Shown here: positions 50,695 to 52,410 of the stretch, one piece after another
Numbering within the stretch: position 1 is the stretch's first letter
How the letters are laid out: the number at the start of each line of letters is the position of its first letter
Assembly: GCF_025060375.1 (NCBI RefSeq)
Contig: NZ_JANXCG010000067.1
Coordinates: 1 to 52,410 of the forward strand
Direction of reading: 5' to 3'
Source: Meiothermus sp.
GTDB lineage: Bacteria > Deinococcota > Deinococci > Deinococcales > Thermaceae
Length of the DNA stretch: 52,410 nucleotides
Notes under the pieces: model-generated
Database searches by the model: none
Told to the model about the DNA's origin: nothing
Seen by the model: the letters and a program-made list of their open reading frames with translations, nothing else
Translations under genes and position numbers: made by a program

Positions 50695-52191
50695 ATGGCT
50701 GACCCCTTGCGCCTGTTCCTGCCCTACGGCTTAGAGGAGCTGCCGGTGGCGCTCTCCTCTCCCAAAGAGGCCCCCCGCGAAGCCCTGAGCCAGGGGTTAC
50801 AGGCCTACCTCAGGCGGCTGGGGGCACCAGAGGAGAGCCTGGCCGCCGCCCGCCACCTCGCCCACCCCCAAAGCCGAGCGATTGTCACCGGGCAACAGGC
50901 CGGCCTGCTCACCGGGCCTGCCTACACCTTTTACAAGGCCCACACAGCCCTCCGGCTGGCAGCGCAGCACCACCACCCCGATCGCCCGGTGGTCCCGGTC
51001 TTTTGGGTAGCCTCGCAGGACCACGACACAAGCGAGGTGAGCAGCGTTGAGTTGCTGGACTTTGAGGAGCGGATTCACCGCCTGACCCTGAACCTACCCC
51101 CTGCCCGACCCGCAGGGCGCATTCCGTTTGCACCCCATCTGGAATTGGTCTGTGGACTTCTGGGGAAGTTCGGGGGGCGGCCCGAGGTACGGGCCCGGCT
51201 TTGTCAGGCCATGCTGGGACCCTGGAGCTACAGCGAGGTCTTTGCCCGGATGCTTCTGGAGTTTCTGGGTCCACAGGGGCTGGTGGTCTTCGACCCCATG
51301 GCTCCGGAGCTAGCCCCGCTGTTTGTCCCGGCCCTCGAGCGCGAGCTGGCCAATCCCTTGGCCTCCTCCGAGGCCATCAACCGCACCGCTCGAGCCATGA
51401 AGCAGGCCGGGCTCGAGCCCAGCTTGGGCCGAGGCGAATCCGCTACCAATCTCTTCCTTGAAGGTGACGATGGCCTGCGCCGGCTGTTGCGCTTCCGCGA
51501 CGGGCGGTTTGACGACGGGGTGCAAACCTACACCCTGACCGACCTCAGGGCCATCCTAGCCCAAGACCCCGCCCGCCTTACCCCAGCTGCGGGCCTGCGG
51601 CCGGTACTCCAGGACACCGTTCTCCCCACCGCCGGATTCGTGGTGGGACCGAGCGAGCTGCGCTATGTGGCCGAGCTAGGGGAAGTCTACGCTCTACACG
51701 GCCTTACGCCACCTGCTGTTATCAGCCGCATGCGGACTACGGTGATTGAACCACCCATCGCCCGCATCCTGAAAAAGTACAACCTGGACCCCTGGGCTTT
51801 TCAGGAAGACCCTGAAGGGGCCTTCAAAAGGGCTTTAGCGGAGCAAGAAGAGCGCATAGCGGCCATTGAGCGGCACCTCGAGCGCATCCAAGGCGAGCTA
51901 GAAGGGATACAGGCCCTGCTTCCCGAACCCACCCTGGCGCGTCCCAAAAAGCGGGCCCAGGCGCGAATAGCTCACGAGCTAGAGCGGCTCAAACGGAAAA
52001 TTCTAGACTCTGCGTTGCGGCAGGAAAACACCATCGGAGCCCATTTTGCTCGCCTCCAGCGCCACCTGGCTCCAAATGCTCCTCAGGAAAGGGCTTACCC
52101 CTTTCCCATGTACCTGATTAAGCACGGCGAAGCAGCCCTGAGGAAGCTCACAACCTTGCCCGCCACTGGGCAGCACATCATCCCGCTGTAA
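50695..52191 (+). CDS. bshC: Bacillithiol biosynthesis cysteine-adding enzyme
   Basis: Adds cysteine to glucosaminyl-malate in the last step of bacillithiol synthesis. The 498 residues are somewhat shorter than the Bacillus enzyme. IVTGQQAGLLTGPAYTFYK, PVFWVASQDHDTSEV and LPTAGFVVGPSELRYVAELG are signature stretches; a coiled-coil region (about 375-440, EEQEERIAAIERHLERIQ-like) precedes a C-terminal conserved block. ATG 50695 lies 8 nt after TAGAAT. The presence of this gene indicates bacillithiol as the low-molecular-weight thiol of the organism. Confidence 0.94.
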   Translation: MADPLRLFLPYGLEELPVALSSPKEAPREALSQGLQAYLRRLGAPEESLAAARHLAHPQSRAIVTGQQAGLLTGPAYTFYKAHTALRLAAQHHHPDRPVVPVFWVASQDHDTSEVSSVELLDFEERIHRLTLNLPPARPAGRIPFAPHLELVCGLLGKFGGRPEVRARLCQAMLGPWSYSEVFARMLLEFLGPQGLVVFDPMAPELAPLFVPALERELANPLASSEAINRTARAMKQAGLEPSLGRGESATNLFLEGDDGLRRLLRFRDGRFDDGVQTYTLTDLRAILAQDPARLTPAAGLRPVLQDTVLPTAGFVVGPSELRYVAELGEVYALHGLTPPAVISRMRTTVIEPPIARILKKYNLDPWAFQEDPEGAFKRALAEQEERIAAIERHLERIQGELEGIQALLPEPTLARPKKRAQARIAHELERLKRKILDSALRQENTIGAHFARLQRHLAPNAPQERAYPFPMYLIKHGEAALRKLTTLPATGQHIIPL

Positions 52192-52209
52192 AACCCCTAC
52201 CAAACGACC

Positions 52210-52260
52210 CGACGACCCGTTCGCGCCGGGCAGCATAGCCGCACCACGAACGGGTCGTCG
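52210..52260. repeat. 14-bp perfect inverted repeat between bshC and the CRISPR array
   Basis: CGACGACCCGTTCG at 52210-52223 and its exact complement at 52247-52260, separated by 23 nt. There is no T-run. It could be a transcript-end hairpin for bshC or a boundary element of the array. Confidence 0.75.
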
Positions 52261-52271
52261 TCTGTATCTGG

Positions 52272-52410
52272 GTTGCAATCCCCTTTCGGGGCTTTGGGTT
52301 TGCGACCTACGAGTGCCCCGCCTGCGGCGCTCGTTGAGTAATCGTTGCAATCCCCTTTCGGGGCTTTGGGTTTGCGACATGGAATACGCAAATATGGTCG
52401 TCAGGTTTCT
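52272..52410 (-). CRISPR. Edge of a CRISPR array (two repeats visible)
   Basis: Two identical 35-nt repeats at 52272-52306 and 52344-52378, with a 37-nt spacer between them and 32 nt of a second spacer up to the window end. The repeat contains the stem-loop CCCCTTTCGGGG and starts GTTGCAA. Its reverse complement ends ATTGCAAC, close to the ATTGCGAC tag I recall for Thermus type III arrays, so transcription is probably leftwards and the leader outside the window. No cas gene is visible here. Confidence 0.88.

Overview
The window looks like chromosomal DNA of a member of the Thermaceae, most likely Meiothermus or a close relative. This rests on the high GC content, the close resemblance of many proteins to Thermus homologues as I remember them, the futalosine menaquinone gene mqnD, bacillithiol synthesis (bshC), a Thermus-type CRISPR repeat, and about seventeen genes whose -10 box (TANNNT) lies 6-8 nt before the start codon, the arrangement of leaderless transcripts common in Deinococcus-Thermus. 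No database search was possible; family names come from motifs and recall.

Layout. 1-5472: an HD-GYP phosphodiesterase (5' end outside the window), a DUF5317 membrane protein, fabF, an RluA-type pseudouridine synthase, an M24 aminopeptidase and a HesB/IscA protein. 5534-9496: two tandem paralogous family 5 solute-binding proteins, each with its own consensus promoter and terminator and no permease genes. 9461-13128: a minus-strand block with strongly Thermus-like sequence (NAD(P)-binding/DUF2867 protein, short-chain dehydrogenase, flavin reductase, UV damage endonuclease). 13234-16554: a Rieske oxygenase preceded by a 23-codon leader ORF and an intrinsic terminator that looks like an attenuator, then a DUF4384 protein, plsC and HU. 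16605-24448: a short-chain dehydrogenase and an operon with a LIV-type ABC transporter (two ATPases, two permeases, one binding protein) plus an acyl-CoA synthetase. 24503-30933: a DUF59 Fe-S protein, small unknown proteins, mtaB, threonine dehydratase, an M28 peptidase and a lipoprotein.

31228-38538: a frameshifted DUF418 pseudogene, an iron-type binding protein, a C39-like peptidase, arsC, upp, a WecA-like transferase, a Thermus-like lactate dehydrogenase and a lone ABC-2 permease. 38634-48853: a cobalamin riboswitch followed by an approximately 10 kb same-strand B12 operon: btuF, btuC, cobO, cobN with an N-terminal ferredoxin domain, a fused chelatase I/D subunit, a 50-codon ORF coupled at both ends, and cobQ. 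Uptake, salvage adenylation, late cobalt insertion and amidation of the corrin ring are thus placed under one B12 sensor. 48856-52191: a 60-residue membrane protein, mqnD, a Crp/Fnr regulator and bshC. 52210-52410: a 14-bp perfect inverted repeat and the edge of a CRISPR array.

The most interesting items are the leader ORF plus terminator before the Rieske gene, the doubly coupled 50-codon ORF in the B12 operon, the ferredoxin-CobN fusion, the set of leaderless promoters, the Thermus-like block and ldh, and the CRISPR spacer that reads as the end of a zinc-ribbon protein.
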